From contig NZ_FOKE01000003.1 in assembly GCF_900112065.1 (NCBI RefSeq), positions 502,004-566,003 on the forward strand: a stretch of 64,000 bases of DNA, in the 5' to 3' direction. Origin of the DNA: Cohnella sp. OV330 (GTDB taxonomy: Bacteria; Bacillota; Bacilli; Paenibacillales; Paenibacillaceae). A model generated the notes under the pieces. The model worked only from the letters and a program-made list of their open reading frames with translations. It was not told the DNA's origin and did no database searches. A program made the position numbers and the translations under genes. The first letter of the stretch is position 1, and every line of letters begins with the position of its first letter. Positions 1 through 8,437 of the stretch are shown here, one piece after another.

Positions 1-458
1 GATGCGCCGGGCGTCTTGGCGAAGTTGGCCGTGACGTTGACGATGGCGCCCGCGCCGCTGCGCTTCAAGTACGGCAGCGCCGACTGCGTGAAGCGGATCG
101 CGCCGAACAGCTTCAAGTCCAGGTCGTCGCGCCAGACGGACGGCTCGACCTTTTCGAACGGCGCCGCGTTCGACGTCCCTGCGTTGTTGACCAAGATGTC
201 GATGCCGCCGAAGCGCTCCGCCGCTTTGACGACGGCGTATTCCACGTCGCTATCGCTCGTCACGTCGGCGACGATCGCGAGCGGCTCATGCCCCGTTTTC
301 TCCTTGATGAGCGCTTCGGCCTTCTCCAGCTCGTCCGCTCCGCGGGCGACGATGACGACGTTCGCGCCTTCTTCCGCGAGCAGCAGAGCCGTATGTAGCC
401 CGATCCCCTTGCTCCCGCCCGTGACGATCGCGGTCTTGCCTTTCAATCCCAAGTCCAT
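1..458 (-). CDS. SDR family oxidoreductase, C-terminus cut by window edge
   Basis: This is the amino-terminal 152 residues of a short-chain dehydrogenase/reductase, an NAD(P)-dependent oxidoreductase; the substrate cannot be told. The Rossmann glycine motif TGGSKGIG is at residues 13-20 and the NNAG motif at 91-94. The catalytic Ser and Tyr-x3-Lys would lie beyond base 1. The ATG at 458 follows GAGGAGG with a 7-base gap. The gene begins 19 bases after the stop of the GntR regulator on the same strand, so the two probably form one transcript and the regulator may control this enzyme. Confidence 0.93.
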   Translation of the reverse strand, partial: MDLGLKGKTAIVTGGSKGIGLHTALLLAEEGANVVIVARGADELEKAEALIKEKTGHEPLAIVADVTSDSDVEYAVVKAAERFGGIDILVNNAGTSNAAPFEKVEPSVWRDDLDLKLFGAIRFTQSALPYLKRSGAGAIVNVTANFAKTPGA

Positions 459-477
459 GCCCGTACCTCCTCGTTAA

Positions 478-1218
478 CTATGCTTGCGCCGCAGCGCCGT
501 CCGGCTTCCGGTCGAGCGCCGTCCGCAGCACCTTTTCCACCTTGGATAGATGCAAGCCGATCCGCTCCGAAGCCAGGGCGGCCTCGCGCGACGCGATCGC
601 GTCGTAGATGCCCCGGTGCTCCTCCAGCAGCCGGGAGGCCTCGGCCTGCTCCTGATAGAACCACAACTCCCGCGTCCGGCCGATCGTCTCGGACAGCCGC
701 TGCGAGATCGAATCCATGAGCTGGTTCAGCACGGGATTGCCGGAGGCCGCCGCGATCGCTTGGTGAAACGCGAGGTCGGCGCGCTCCCCGCCTTCCGCAT
801 CGTCCTCCTGAAGCGCCCGCGCCATCCGAGCCAAGATCTCGCGCAGTCTCGCCAAGTCCTCTTCGCTTCGTTTCACCGCCGCCAGCTCGGCCGTTCCGCG
901 TTCGAGTATTTTGCGCACCTCCAAAATCTCCATCACCGCTTCGGCGCCTTGGGACAGATCGAAGAGGGAGGGCGGCTCGCCGGGAAGCGACTTCGCCACG
1001 TACGTTCCGCCGCCGTGCCGCACGTCCAGCCAGCCCATCGCCTTGAGCGCGCTGATCGCCTCCCGGATGGTCGAGCGTCCCACGCCGTAGGCCTCGGCGA
1101 GCTTTTCGAGCGAAGGCAGCTTCTGCCCGGGCGCCAGCTCCCCGCGTTCCAGCTGCTGACGAATATGGCGCGAGACGATCTCATGTCCTTTTTGCGTCTC
1201 GATCTTGGTCGGTCGCAT
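478..1218 (-). CDS. GntR family regulator, FadR subfamily
   Basis: A 246-residue DNA-binding repressor or activator. The N-terminal winged helix (about residues 8-75) contains the typical PSLEKLAEAYGVGRSTIREA helix-turn-helix followed by a GGGTYV wing. The rest is an all-helical FCD ligand domain (about 95-225), as in LldR, GlcC and FadR relatives that sense organic acids. The ATG at 1218 has AAGGAG eight bases upstream; an in-frame ATG at 1284 has no such site. It is co-directional with the SDR gene and lies 640 bases from glcD. Regulation of the oxidase operon is therefore possible but unproven. Confidence 0.92.
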   Translation of the reverse strand: MRPTKIETQKGHEIVSRHIRQQLERGELAPGQKLPSLEKLAEAYGVGRSTIREAISALKAMGWLDVRHGGGTYVAKSLPGEPPSLFDLSQGAEAVMEILEVRKILERGTAELAAVKRSEEDLARLREILARMARALQEDDAEGGERADLAFHQAIAAASGNPVLNQLMDSISQRLSETIGRTRELWFYQEQAEASRLLEEHRGIYDAIASREAALASERIGLHLSKVEKVLRTALDRKPDGAAAQA

Positions 1219-1282
1219 GTCCAGCGCTCCTTGCGTGTTCGGTATCGTCGGACGGCGTTTGAGGCCGTTGATATGTATTAGC

Positions 1283-1295
1283 ATAAATGATTTAT
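1283..1295. promoter_or_regulatory. 13-base palindrome upstream of the GntR gene
   Basis: ATAAAT-G-ATTTAT is a perfect 6-1-6 palindrome 65 bases before the GntR start, in otherwise GC-rich sequence. It has the size of a GntR-type operator and could serve autoregulation. No clear -35/-10 pair could be assigned here. Confidence 0.35.
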
Positions 1296-1455
1296 CCCGA
1301 AAAGTCTTGGCGCAGGAAACAAAGCGGTTCCGGACGCGGGAACGGCAGGAGGGACGGCAGCTTGCGTTGATTGGCTTCGGCCGCGCCGAAGGCTCGGTTC
1401 GCCGGAAACGTACGAAAGAAGCCGCGACGAACCGCCGCGACTTCCGCGAAAGCTT

Positions 1456-1629
1456 TTATTTTTCTTGTTCTTCGGCGGATTTGCGATGCGTGAACGTCTC
1501 CTCGACCGAGTCGACCATTTCTTCCACCGCGCCGCTCACCATGTCCGTGGGCGTGACGTCCTCTTGCCCCTCGGGCGTGGGGGCCGAGGCTTCGGTATAG
1601 GATTCGACGTCTCCGTCTTTGCGAATCAT
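1456..1629 (-). CDS. Small acidic hypothetical protein
   Basis: A 57-residue reading frame starting at the ATG at 1629, behind AAGGAGG with a 6-base gap, and ending TAA. The product is hydrophilic and rich in Glu and Asp, with a likely amphipathic helix in its second half (MVSGAVEEMVDSVEE). It has no signal peptide, membrane segment or cysteine. The function is unknown. The near-ideal ribosome site and the clean end support a real small gene. It stands alone between the GntR gene and the divergent glcD promoter. Confidence 0.6.
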   Translation of the reverse strand: MIRKDGDVESYTEASAPTPEGQEDVTPTDMVSGAVEEMVDSVEETFTHRKSAEEQEK

Positions 1630-1782
1630 AGGAATCCCTCCTTGTTCTTCTTAGTTAAGATTACCCAGACTCGGCCGGCCATACCCAGATAGCGACAAAT
1701 AAGCGCTGCTTGATCGGGCGAAAGGATCGTTGCCGTCGAAGCGTAACGAGCTGGCGCGTGCAGGATTTCGCGGAAAAGGGGA

Positions 1783-1811
1783 TTTACGAATCGGTTCATT
1801 GCCGTTACAAT
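1783..1811 (+). promoter_or_regulatory. Sigma-A promoter of glcDF
   Basis: TTTACG (1783-1788) and TACAAT (1806-1811) are separated by 17 bases, 44 bases before the glcD ATG. The -10 matches the consensus at five of six positions. A palindrome covers the expected transcription start. Confidence 0.6.
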
Positions 1812-1815
1812 AAAA

Positions 1816-1828
1816 GTCATCAGATGAC
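1816..1828. promoter_or_regulatory. Palindromic operator candidate at the glcDF start site
   Basis: GTCATC-A-GATGAC is a perfect 6-1-6 palindrome starting four bases after the -10 box, so a bound protein would block transcription start. It has the same 6-1-6 geometry as the palindrome at 1283-1295 but a different sequence. The nearby GntR regulator is a candidate ligand. Confidence 0.45.
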
Positions 1829-1854
1829 CTGAACAATTAGGGGTGAAAAGTAAC

Positions 1855-3270
1855 ATGGCGGAAACGGCGCTTGCGTCCAAACTGCGTGCCATTGTCGGCG
1901 AACGTTACTATAGAGAGGATATGGAGGCCCGCGTCGCGCATTCCTACGACGGGACGCCGATGCTGCAGGCGCTCCCCGACGGCGTCGTCTACCCGGCTTC
2001 GACCGCCGATGTATCGGCTGTCATGAAGGTTCTTGCCGAGCACCGCGTGCCGCTGGTCAGCAGGGGCTCCGGATCGAACCTGTGCGGGGGCACCGTTCCG
2101 CTCGAAGGCGGCATCGTCATGGTCATGCACCGCATGAACCGCATTCTCGAGGTCGACCTCGAAAATCTGACGGCTATCGTGCAGCCGGGCCTTATTACGG
2201 CCGAGTTCATCGCGCATATCGAGTCGCTCGGGCTGTTCTATCCGCCCGATCCGAGCAGCATGCGCATCTCGACGATCGGCGGCAACATCGCGGAGTGCTC
2301 AGGCGGCCTGCGAGGCCTCAAGTACGGCACGACCAAGGACTACGTCATCGGTCTCGAAGCCGTGCTCGCGAGCGGCGAGATCATCCGCACGGGCGGCAAG
2401 CTGATGAAGGACGTGGCCGGCTACGACCTGACCAAGCTGCTGGTCGGCTCGGAGGGCACGCTCGCCATCATCACCGAAGCGACGCTGAAGCTCGTGCCGC
2501 CGCCGCGCGCCAAGAAGACGATGCTCGCCATGTACCGCGACCTGTATGGCGCGGCGCGCACCGTGTCGCGCATCATCGAGGCGCGGATCATTCCGGCGAC
2601 GCTCGAGTTCATGGACAATCCGACGATCCGCGTCGTCGACGACTTCGCGAAGCTCGGGCTGCCGCTCGACATGGAGGCGATCCTCCTCATCGAGCAGGAC
2701 GGCGATCCCGAAGCGGTGGAGCGTGATATCGCCCTGATCGAAGAGATCTGCATCGCGGAGCGCGCGGACCGCGTACAGGTCGCGGCGGACCGCGAGGAGG
2801 CGGAGCGTCTGCTGACCGCCCGGCGGAGCGCGTTCACCGCGCTCGCGCGGCTGCGTCCGACGACGATCCTCGAGGACGCGACCGTGCCGCGTTCGAAGAT
2901 CGCGGACATGGTGCTGCGCATCAACGAGATCGCGCGCAAGTACAACGTCACGATCGCGACGTTCGGCCACGCCGGCGACGGCAATCTGCACCCGACGGCG
3001 ACGACGGACGCGCGCGACCACGACGAGGTGCACCGCGTCGAGCAGGCGTTCGCCGAAATTTTCGAGGCGTCCATCGCGCTCGGCGGCACGATCACGGGCG
3101 AGCACGGCGTGGGCATCGTCAAGGCGCCTTATCTCGAGTGGAAGGTCGGATCCGCGGGCCTCGACATGATGAAGGGCATCAAGCAGGCGTTCGATCCGCA
3201 CAGGCTGCTTAACCCGGGCAAGCTGTTCGCCAAGGAGACGAGAAAAAGGGTGGTGCTGCAGCATGAGTAG
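1855..3270 (+). CDS. glcD: Glycolate/lactate oxidase FAD subunit GlcD
   Basis: A 471-residue FAD-linked oxidase that oxidises glycolate or D-lactate-type 2-hydroxy acids. The N-terminal PCMH FAD-binding domain (about 30-215) shows RGSGSNLCGG, PPDPSSMRISTIGGNIAE and DVAGYDLTKLLVGSEGTL. The C-terminal oxidase domain (about 220-465) has FGHAGDGNLHPT and TGEHGVGIVKAPYL. The ATG at 1855 is preferred to an upstream GTG because AGGGG lies at a usable distance only from the ATG. Its end overlaps glcF by 8 bases, which implies translational coupling. No GlcE subunit is present. Confidence 0.95.
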   Translation: MAETALASKLRAIVGERYYREDMEARVAHSYDGTPMLQALPDGVVYPASTADVSAVMKVLAEHRVPLVSRGSGSNLCGGTVPLEGGIVMVMHRMNRILEVDLENLTAIVQPGLITAEFIAHIESLGLFYPPDPSSMRISTIGGNIAECSGGLRGLKYGTTKDYVIGLEAVLASGEIIRTGGKLMKDVAGYDLTKLLVGSEGTLAIITEATLKLVPPPRAKKTMLAMYRDLYGAARTVSRIIEARIIPATLEFMDNPTIRVVDDFAKLGLPLDMEAILLIEQDGDPEAVERDIALIEEICIAERADRVQVAADREEAERLLTARRSAFTALARLRPTTILEDATVPRSKIADMVLRINEIARKYNVTIATFGHAGDGNLHPTATTDARDHDEVHRVEQAFAEIFEASIALGGTITGEHGVGIVKAPYLEWKVGSAGLDMMKGIKQAFDPHRLLNPGKLFAKETRKRVVLQHE

Positions 3271-4660
3271 TCCAACCTTCGGCAAGCCGGACATCGCGCA
3301 TGCGAACCCGCTCGCGCGCACGATGCTGAAGAAGCTCGATTACGACCAGCTCACCAACTGCATGCGCTGCGGCTTCTGTCTCCCGGCTTGTCCGACCTTC
3401 CGCGAGACGGGCGTCGAGCCCGAATCGCCTCGCGGCCGGATCGCGCTCATGAAGGCGGTCGTCGACGGCGTGATGGAGCCCGACCAGGCGTTCGAGGACC
3501 AGATGAACCACTGCCTCGGCTGCCGCGCGTGCGAGCCGGTCTGCCCGGCCGACGTCAAGTACGGCCAGCTCATCGAGCAGACGCGGGACGCGATCGAGGA
3601 CCACGCGCATCACGGCGCGGTCGTGAACGGGACGCGCAAGCTGTTTTTCCGCGGCGTATTCCCTCATCAAAATCGAATGAAACTGCTGGGCAAGTCGCTC
3701 CGGCTGTACCAGAAGTCCGGCTTGCAAAAAATCGCGCGCGGCACGGGCGTCATGAAGCTGTTCCCCGCCCACATGCGGGAGATGGAGCAGATCTTGCCGG
3801 AGGCGGCTTCCAAGGGCGTCGTCGAGCGGATCGGCGAGCGTTACCCGGCCAAGGGCGAACGGATCGCGACGGTCGCTTTGTTCAGGGGCTGCATCATGGA
3901 CGTGCTGTTCGCCGACACCAACGTGAACACGGTGAAGCTGCTGTCCGAAGCGGGGTTCGACGTCGTGATCCCGAAGACGCAGGGCTGCTGCGGCGCGCTT
4001 CACGCGCATAGCGGCGAGATGGACCAGGCGCGCGAGCTGGCCCGCGTCAACGTCAAAGCGTTCAAAGATGCCGGCGTCGACTATATCGTCAGCAATGCAG
4101 GCGGGTGCGGCGCGCTGCTCGTCGAGTACGATCACCTGCTGCACGAAGACGAGACCTGGGCGGCGGACGCGGCATGGTTCGCGAAGCGCGTCGTCGATAT
4201 CAGCACGATCCTGGTGGACAAGGGCCGCGTGCCGGCCTTCGCGGAAGAGGCGGCTGAAGGCGAGGTCCCGGCGGCAGTCGCGGAGACAGCGGCCTCGGCG
4301 ACGATCACGTACCAGGATTCCTGTCATCTGCGCAATGTCATGAAAGGCTCTACCGCGCCTCGCAAGCTCATGAAGTCGGTGGCCGGGGCGAACTTCTGCG
4401 AGATGCGGGAGTCCGATCGCTGCTGCGGTTCGGCTGGCATTTACAACGTTACGCAGCCGGAGATGGCGGGCCAGATTCTCGAGCATAAAATGGAGCATGC
4501 CAACGCGACGGGCGCGCAGTATCTGCTGACCAGCAATCCCGGCTGCCTGCTGCAAATGAAGCTCGGCATCGACAAGCACGGCCGGGGCGGCGACATGAAG
4601 GCGATGCACATCGTGGACTACTTGTACGAGCGGATCGCGCGTCCCGGCGGCGAGGCGTAA
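3263..4660 (+). CDS. glcF: Glycolate/lactate oxidase iron-sulfur subunit GlcF
   Basis: A 465-residue electron-transfer partner of GlcD. Two CxxCxxCxxxCP clusters near the N-terminus (CMRCGFCLPACP about 33-44, CLGCRACEPVCP about 84-95) bind two 4Fe-4S centres. Two CCG domains follow, with GCCGALHAHSGE near 240 and CCGSAGIYNVTQPE near 390. These are typical of GlcF, LutA and heterodisulfide-reductase-like proteins, which pass electrons to the quinone pool at the membrane. It overlaps glcD by 8 bases and no further gene joins the operon. Confidence 0.95.
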   Translation: MSSPTFGKPDIAHANPLARTMLKKLDYDQLTNCMRCGFCLPACPTFRETGVEPESPRGRIALMKAVVDGVMEPDQAFEDQMNHCLGCRACEPVCPADVKYGQLIEQTRDAIEDHAHHGAVVNGTRKLFFRGVFPHQNRMKLLGKSLRLYQKSGLQKIARGTGVMKLFPAHMREMEQILPEAASKGVVERIGERYPAKGERIATVALFRGCIMDVLFADTNVNTVKLLSEAGFDVVIPKTQGCCGALHAHSGEMDQARELARVNVKAFKDAGVDYIVSNAGGCGALLVEYDHLLHEDETWAADAAWFAKRVVDISTILVDKGRVPAFAEEAAEGEVPAAVAETAASATITYQDSCHLRNVMKGSTAPRKLMKSVAGANFCEMRESDRCCGSAGIYNVTQPEMAGQILEHKMEHANATGAQYLLTSNPGCLLQMKLGIDKHGRGGDMKAMHIVDYLYERIARPGGEA

Positions 4661-4735
4661 AGAATCGCAGATACAGAAGCGTGCCGTATTTTTGATGAAT
4701 CAAAGATGTGGCGTGCGTATGGGCGGCCGAACCTA

Positions 4736-4741
4736 TATAAT
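4736..4741 (+). promoter_or_regulatory. -10 box of the small membrane protein gene
   Basis: A perfect TATAAT lies 29 bases before the TTG start. No convincing -35 was found at 16-18 bases. Confidence 0.45.
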
Positions 4742-4770
4742 GATAGTTAAACAGTCTAGGAGGTTCGCCG

Positions 4771-4971
4771 TTGAAGAAGTATAACTTCGTGCGCCCGGTG
4801 CTGCTCATCGTGACCGCGCTGCTCGTCAGAAGCATCGTTACCAACGCCTGCTTGCTGCTGGGCATGGAGGCCGAACCGGCGTCCAGCGTCGGCTTCATGG
4901 CCATGATCGTCGCCGCCTTCATTATTTTCTCCCGCATGAACAAGCGCCGCCGCAAGCCTTCGGACAAGTGA
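4771..4971 (+). CDS. Small two-helix membrane protein
   Basis: A 66-residue product with two hydrophobic segments, about residues 8-30 and 38-54, and a strongly basic C-terminal tail (MNKRRRKPSDK). This predicts a small inner-membrane hairpin with the tail inside. The start is TTG, supported by AGGAGG seven bases upstream and a perfect TATAAT in front. Its own terminator follows at 5025. It is not recognised as a named family. Confidence 0.72.
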   Translation: MKKYNFVRPVLLIVTALLVRSIVTNACLLLGMEAEPASSVGFMAMIVAAFIIFSRMNKRRRKPSDK

Positions 4972-5024
4972 AGGCGATTCGTCCGCAAGCGACTTTTGAC
5001 TTATAGATAAGCTCGAGCCTCGAG

Positions 5025-5068
5025 AGGCTGTTCCGACATGTCATGGCATGATCGGGGCAGCCTTTTTT
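5025..5068 (+). terminator. Rho-independent terminator
   Basis: AGGCTG (5025-5030) pairs with CAGCCT (5058-5063), with further CCGA/TCGG and CATG/CATG pairing inside, followed by seven T. It ends the small membrane protein transcript. Confidence 0.8.
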
Positions 5069-5134
5069 TGGCGGTCGATGCATGTTTGAAACGCTAAAAT
5101 AGTTTCGTTTTAAAATTAATTGTAGCGTCATGAT

Positions 5135-5174
5135 GTTAATTATGATAAATTAATGTTACAAAATAACATTGTTA
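5135..5174. promoter_or_regulatory. Operator cluster before the sugar cluster
   Basis: TGTTA occurs three times in this AT-rich stretch (5135, 5154, 5170). The middle copy forms the inverted repeat TGTTA-CAAAA-TAACA (5154-5168), and TTAAT/ATTAA (5136-5153) is a second dyad. A TATGAT box lies inside at 5141-5146. Repeated TGTTA half sites resemble DeoR-family sugar repressor sites, and a DeoR-type regulator ends this cluster. Confidence 0.5.
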
Positions 5175-5193
5175 ATACAGAGGAGATGCGAAA

Positions 5194-6033
5194 ATGTCGC
5201 ACAAGTACCGCTTGAACCGGATGTTCAGCGCCCAGGGAAAATGCTTTGACGTCGCGATCGATCACGGCTTTTTCAACGAGCATACGTTTCTGGCGGGCAT
5301 CGAGGAGATGGACGCCGCCGTCCGCACGATCGTCGAGGCCGGTCCCGACTGCGTGCAGCTCAGCACCGGACAGGCGCGCCGCCTGCAGTCGCTTCCGGGC
5401 AAGAAGCCGGGGCTCGTATTGCGCACGGATGCGGCCAACATTTACGGCAGCGTCCTGCCTCGTTTCCTGTTCAGCGAGCTGATCGCAGGCGCGATCGAAG
5501 AGGCTGTCCGTCTCGATGCCGTCGCCGTGTGCGTCAACCTGCTGATGCTGCCGGAACAGCCGGAGCTGCACCATCAATGCGTGCGCAACGTGACCGCGCT
5601 GAAGGTCGAGTGCGAGCGCTACGGCATGCCGCTCATGGTCGAGCCGCTCGTCATGCTGCCGAACGAAGCGAAGGGCGGCTATATGGTCGACGGCGATCTG
5701 AAAAAGATTATGCCGCTCGTCCGTCAGGCGGTCGAGCTAGGCGCCGACGTCATTAAAGCAGATCCGTGCGACGACGTGTCCGAGTATCACCGGGTCATCG
5801 AGATCGCTTCCGGCGTTCCGGTTCTCGTCCGCGGCGGCGGCCGCGCGAGCGACGAAGAGATCGTCGCCCGCACCGTGGAGCTCATGAACCAGGGCGCCGC
5901 CGGCATCGTCTACGGCCGCAACGTCATCCAGCATCCGAATCCGGCCGGCATGACGTCCGCGCTCATGGCGATCGTACATCAGGGCGCGTCCGAGGACGAG
6001 GCGCTCGCGATTCTGAAGGGAGGCCGCGCGTAA
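5194..6033 (+). CDS. Class I aldolase of the DhnA/LsrF/DeoC family
   Basis: A 279-residue TIM-barrel aldolase related to archaeal-type class I fructose-bisphosphate aldolase and LsrF. The probable Schiff-base lysine is Lys188 in GADVIKADPCDD. The phosphate-binding end of the barrel is seen in VPVLVRGGGRASDEE and GAAGIVYGRNVIQHPNP. It may cleave a phosphorylated ketose made by the kinase two genes downstream. The ATG follows GAGGAG, and the stop overlaps the next ATG by one base. The exact substrate is unknown. Confidence 0.82.
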   Translation: MSHKYRLNRMFSAQGKCFDVAIDHGFFNEHTFLAGIEEMDAAVRTIVEAGPDCVQLSTGQARRLQSLPGKKPGLVLRTDAANIYGSVLPRFLFSELIAGAIEEAVRLDAVAVCVNLLMLPEQPELHHQCVRNVTALKVECERYGMPLMVEPLVMLPNEAKGGYMVDGDLKKIMPLVRQAVELGADVIKADPCDDVSEYHRVIEIASGVPVLVRGGGRASDEEIVARTVELMNQGAAGIVYGRNVIQHPNPAGMTSALMAIVHQGASEDEALAILKGGRA

Positions 6034-7196
6034 TGGCGAAGGACAAACGCATCATCCGTTTCGGCGTCATCGGCTGCGGTCTCATGGGGAAGGAGTTCGC
6101 CAGCGCCGCCGCGCGGTGGTGCCATCTGACGGACGTGGGCTTCGAGCCGCGCATCGTTGCCGTCTGCGACGCCAATCCGGTTGCGACCGAGTGGTTCGTC
6201 GACAATGTGCCGAGCGTCGTCCATGCTTACGGCGATTATCGCGAGCTGCTCGCCAATCCCGACGTAGACGCCGTCTACTGCGCCGTGCCTCATAATCTGC
6301 ATCAGCAGATTTACGTCGATATCATCCGTTCCGGCAAGCATCTGCTCGGCGAAAAGCCGTTCGGCATCGATCGCGAAGCCAACGCCGCGGTTACCGAGGC
6401 GCTCGCCCGGCATCCCGAGGTTATCGTACGGTGCTCGTCGGAATTTCCTTTTTACCCCGGCGCGCAGCAGATCGTAAAATGGGTGAACGAGGGCCGTTTC
6501 GGCCGGATCATCGAGGTGGAGGCCGGATTCTGGCATTCGAGCGACCTCGATCCGAACAAGCCGATCAACTGGAAGCGGCGCATCGCGACGAACGGCGAAT
6601 ACGGCTGCATGGGCGATCTCGGCATGCACGTTCTGCATCTGCCGCTTCGCTTCGGCTGGAAGCCGAAGAGCGTGCGCGCATTGCTGTCGAAGATCGTGCC
6701 GGAGCGTCCGGACGGCAAGGGCGGCATGGTGCCGTGCGAGACGTGGGACAACGCGATTCTCGCTTGCGACGTCGAGACGGACGGCCAGCGGTTCCCGATG
6801 GTGCTGTCCACCAAGCGCATCGCGCCAGGACATGCCAACACTTGGTTTATCCGCATCCAAGGGACGGATTTCTCGGCCGAGTTCACGACCAAAAATCCGA
6901 AGCAGGTCGGCTCGCTTCCTTACGAGCCTGGCGCCGCGCAAGCTTGGCACGTCGTGGATGCGCCTTACAAATCGGCCTACGGGACGATTACGGGCGGCAT
7001 TTTCGAATTCGGGTTTTCCGATTCGATCCTGCAAATGTGGGCGGCCTTCTGCGACGAGCTGGTCAGCCGCGACGGGATGAGCCAGCCGTTCCGCTGCGCG
7101 ACGCCCGAGGAGGCGTCCGCCAGCCATCTCGTCTTCACCGCGGCGCTCGAGTCGGAGCGCACGGGCAACACGATCGCGATCGACTGGGAGGAATAA
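6033..7196 (+). CDS. Gfo/Idh/MocA family dehydrogenase
   Basis: A 387-residue NAD(P)-dependent sugar or polyol oxidoreductase. The N-terminal Rossmann fold carries VIGCGLMGKEFA, and GKHLLGEKPFGID supplies the EKP active-site motif. The C-terminal alpha/beta domain contains GDLGMHVLHLPLRFGWKP. The gene starts inside the aldolase stop codon (TAATG) and is followed two bases after its stop by the kinase, so all three are tightly coupled. The substrate is probably a ring-form or keto sugar of the same pathway. Confidence 0.9.
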   Translation: MAKDKRIIRFGVIGCGLMGKEFASAAARWCHLTDVGFEPRIVAVCDANPVATEWFVDNVPSVVHAYGDYRELLANPDVDAVYCAVPHNLHQQIYVDIIRSGKHLLGEKPFGIDREANAAVTEALARHPEVIVRCSSEFPFYPGAQQIVKWVNEGRFGRIIEVEAGFWHSSDLDPNKPINWKRRIATNGEYGCMGDLGMHVLHLPLRFGWKPKSVRALLSKIVPERPDGKGGMVPCETWDNAILACDVETDGQRFPMVLSTKRIAPGHANTWFIRIQGTDFSAEFTTKNPKQVGSLPYEPGAAQAWHVVDAPYKSAYGTITGGIFEFGFSDSILQMWAAFCDELVSRDGMSQPFRCATPEEASASHLVFTAALESERTGNTIAIDWEE

Positions 7197-7198
7197 AC

Positions 7199-8398
7199 GT
7201 GACCGACCGCGCAGCGGACATCGTCGTCGCCGGACACATCTGCCTGGATATCATTCCGGCGCTGCCCTCGCATCCCGAAGGCTTAAGCCAGCTGCTGGCG
7301 CCGGGCAAGCTGGTCGAGATCGGGCCGGCCAGTCTGTCGACGGGCGGCGCCGTAGCGAACACGGGGCTCGCCTTGCGGCGGCTCGGCTTCGGCGCGCGTC
7401 TCATGGGCAAGATCGGGGACGACGCCTTCGGGCGCTCGATCAAGGAATGCCTCGACGCCTACGGCGCCGGCGCGAGCGACGGGATGATCGTATCGGCGGG
7501 CGAGAGCAGCTCCTACACGATCGTCATCAGCCCGCCGGGGATCGATCGCCTGTTCCTTCACGCGACGGGAACTAACGATACGTTCGCCGCTTCCGACGTT
7601 TCTTCGGAAGCGCTTGCGGGCACGCGGCTGTTTCACTTCGGCTATCCGCCGCTCATGCGCGGCATGTACGAGCGGGGCGGCGAGGAGCTCGTTCGGCTGC
7701 TTGCGCGCGCGAAGGAGGCGGGGGCGACCGTGTCGCTAGATATGGCCAGGCCCGACCCGGCCTCCGACGCGGGACGCGCGGATTGGCCGGCGATTCTCGC
7801 CCGGGCGCTGCCGCATGTCGACGTTTTCCTGCCGAGCCTGGAGGAGATTCTGTTCATGCTCCGGCCGGACACGTACCGGGAACTGTCGGCGCGCAGCGGC
7901 GGCGAGGAGCTGCTCGGCTTGGCGGACGGTGCGCTGCTGTCTTCGCTCGGCGAGGAGCTGCTGGCCCTTGGCGTCGCGGTAGCCGGCATCAAGCTGGGCG
8001 AGCATGGGCTGTACGTCCGCACGGCGGCGGATGCCGCTCGCCTGCAGGCGATGGGCGCCTGCGCGCCGGGCGCGGACGCGATCGGCGACTGGCTGGGGCG
8101 CGAACTGCTCGCGCCGTGCTTCGCGGTCGACGTCGAGGGCACGACGGGCGCCGGCGACTGCACGATCGCCGGGCTGCTCGGCGGGCTCGCGAGCGGCTTG
8201 ACGCTCGAGCGGTCGCTGCTTAGCGCCGTCGGCACGGGCGCGTGCAACGTCGAGCGTGCCGACGCCGTCAGCGGCATTCCGCGCTGGGAGGATCTCCAGC
8301 GCCGCATCCACGCCGGCTGGCAGCAGCGGACGCCGGTTCTGGCGCTTCGGGGCTGGACGCGGCTCGCGGAGAGCGGGCTCTGGAGCAGTGCGCGCTAG
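7199..8398 (+). CDS. PfkB family sugar kinase
   Basis: A 399-residue ribokinase-fold kinase. The N-terminal signature VVAGHICLDIIP, the SLSTGGAVANTGLALRRLG glycine patch and the C-terminal GTTGAGDCTIAGLLGGL are all present; the catalytic base would be Asp320. It is longer than typical PfkB proteins (about 310-330), with extra sequence around residues 215-305. The GTG start follows GGAGG with 7 bases, directly after the dehydrogenase stop. It is likely to phosphorylate the sugar that the cluster's aldolase cleaves. Confidence 0.9.
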   Translation: MTDRAADIVVAGHICLDIIPALPSHPEGLSQLLAPGKLVEIGPASLSTGGAVANTGLALRRLGFGARLMGKIGDDAFGRSIKECLDAYGAGASDGMIVSAGESSSYTIVISPPGIDRLFLHATGTNDTFAASDVSSEALAGTRLFHFGYPPLMRGMYERGGEELVRLLARAKEAGATVSLDMARPDPASDAGRADWPAILARALPHVDVFLPSLEEILFMLRPDTYRELSARSGGEELLGLADGALLSSLGEELLALGVAVAGIKLGEHGLYVRTAADAARLQAMGACAPGADAIGDWLGRELLAPCFAVDVEGTTGAGDCTIAGLLGGLASGLTLERSLLSAVGTGACNVERADAVSGIPRWEDLQRRIHAGWQQRTPVLALRGWTRLAESGLWSSAR

Positions 8399-8437
8399 GT
8401 CTGGCGGGAGGCGCGTAGGGGGAGCCAGCTCGGTTGG

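Noticed and set aside
5086..5099. Catabolite-responsive element (TTGAAACGCTAAAA)
   Set aside because: The central CG and flanks fit, but at least three conserved positions differ from the cre consensus, so it is too weak to list.
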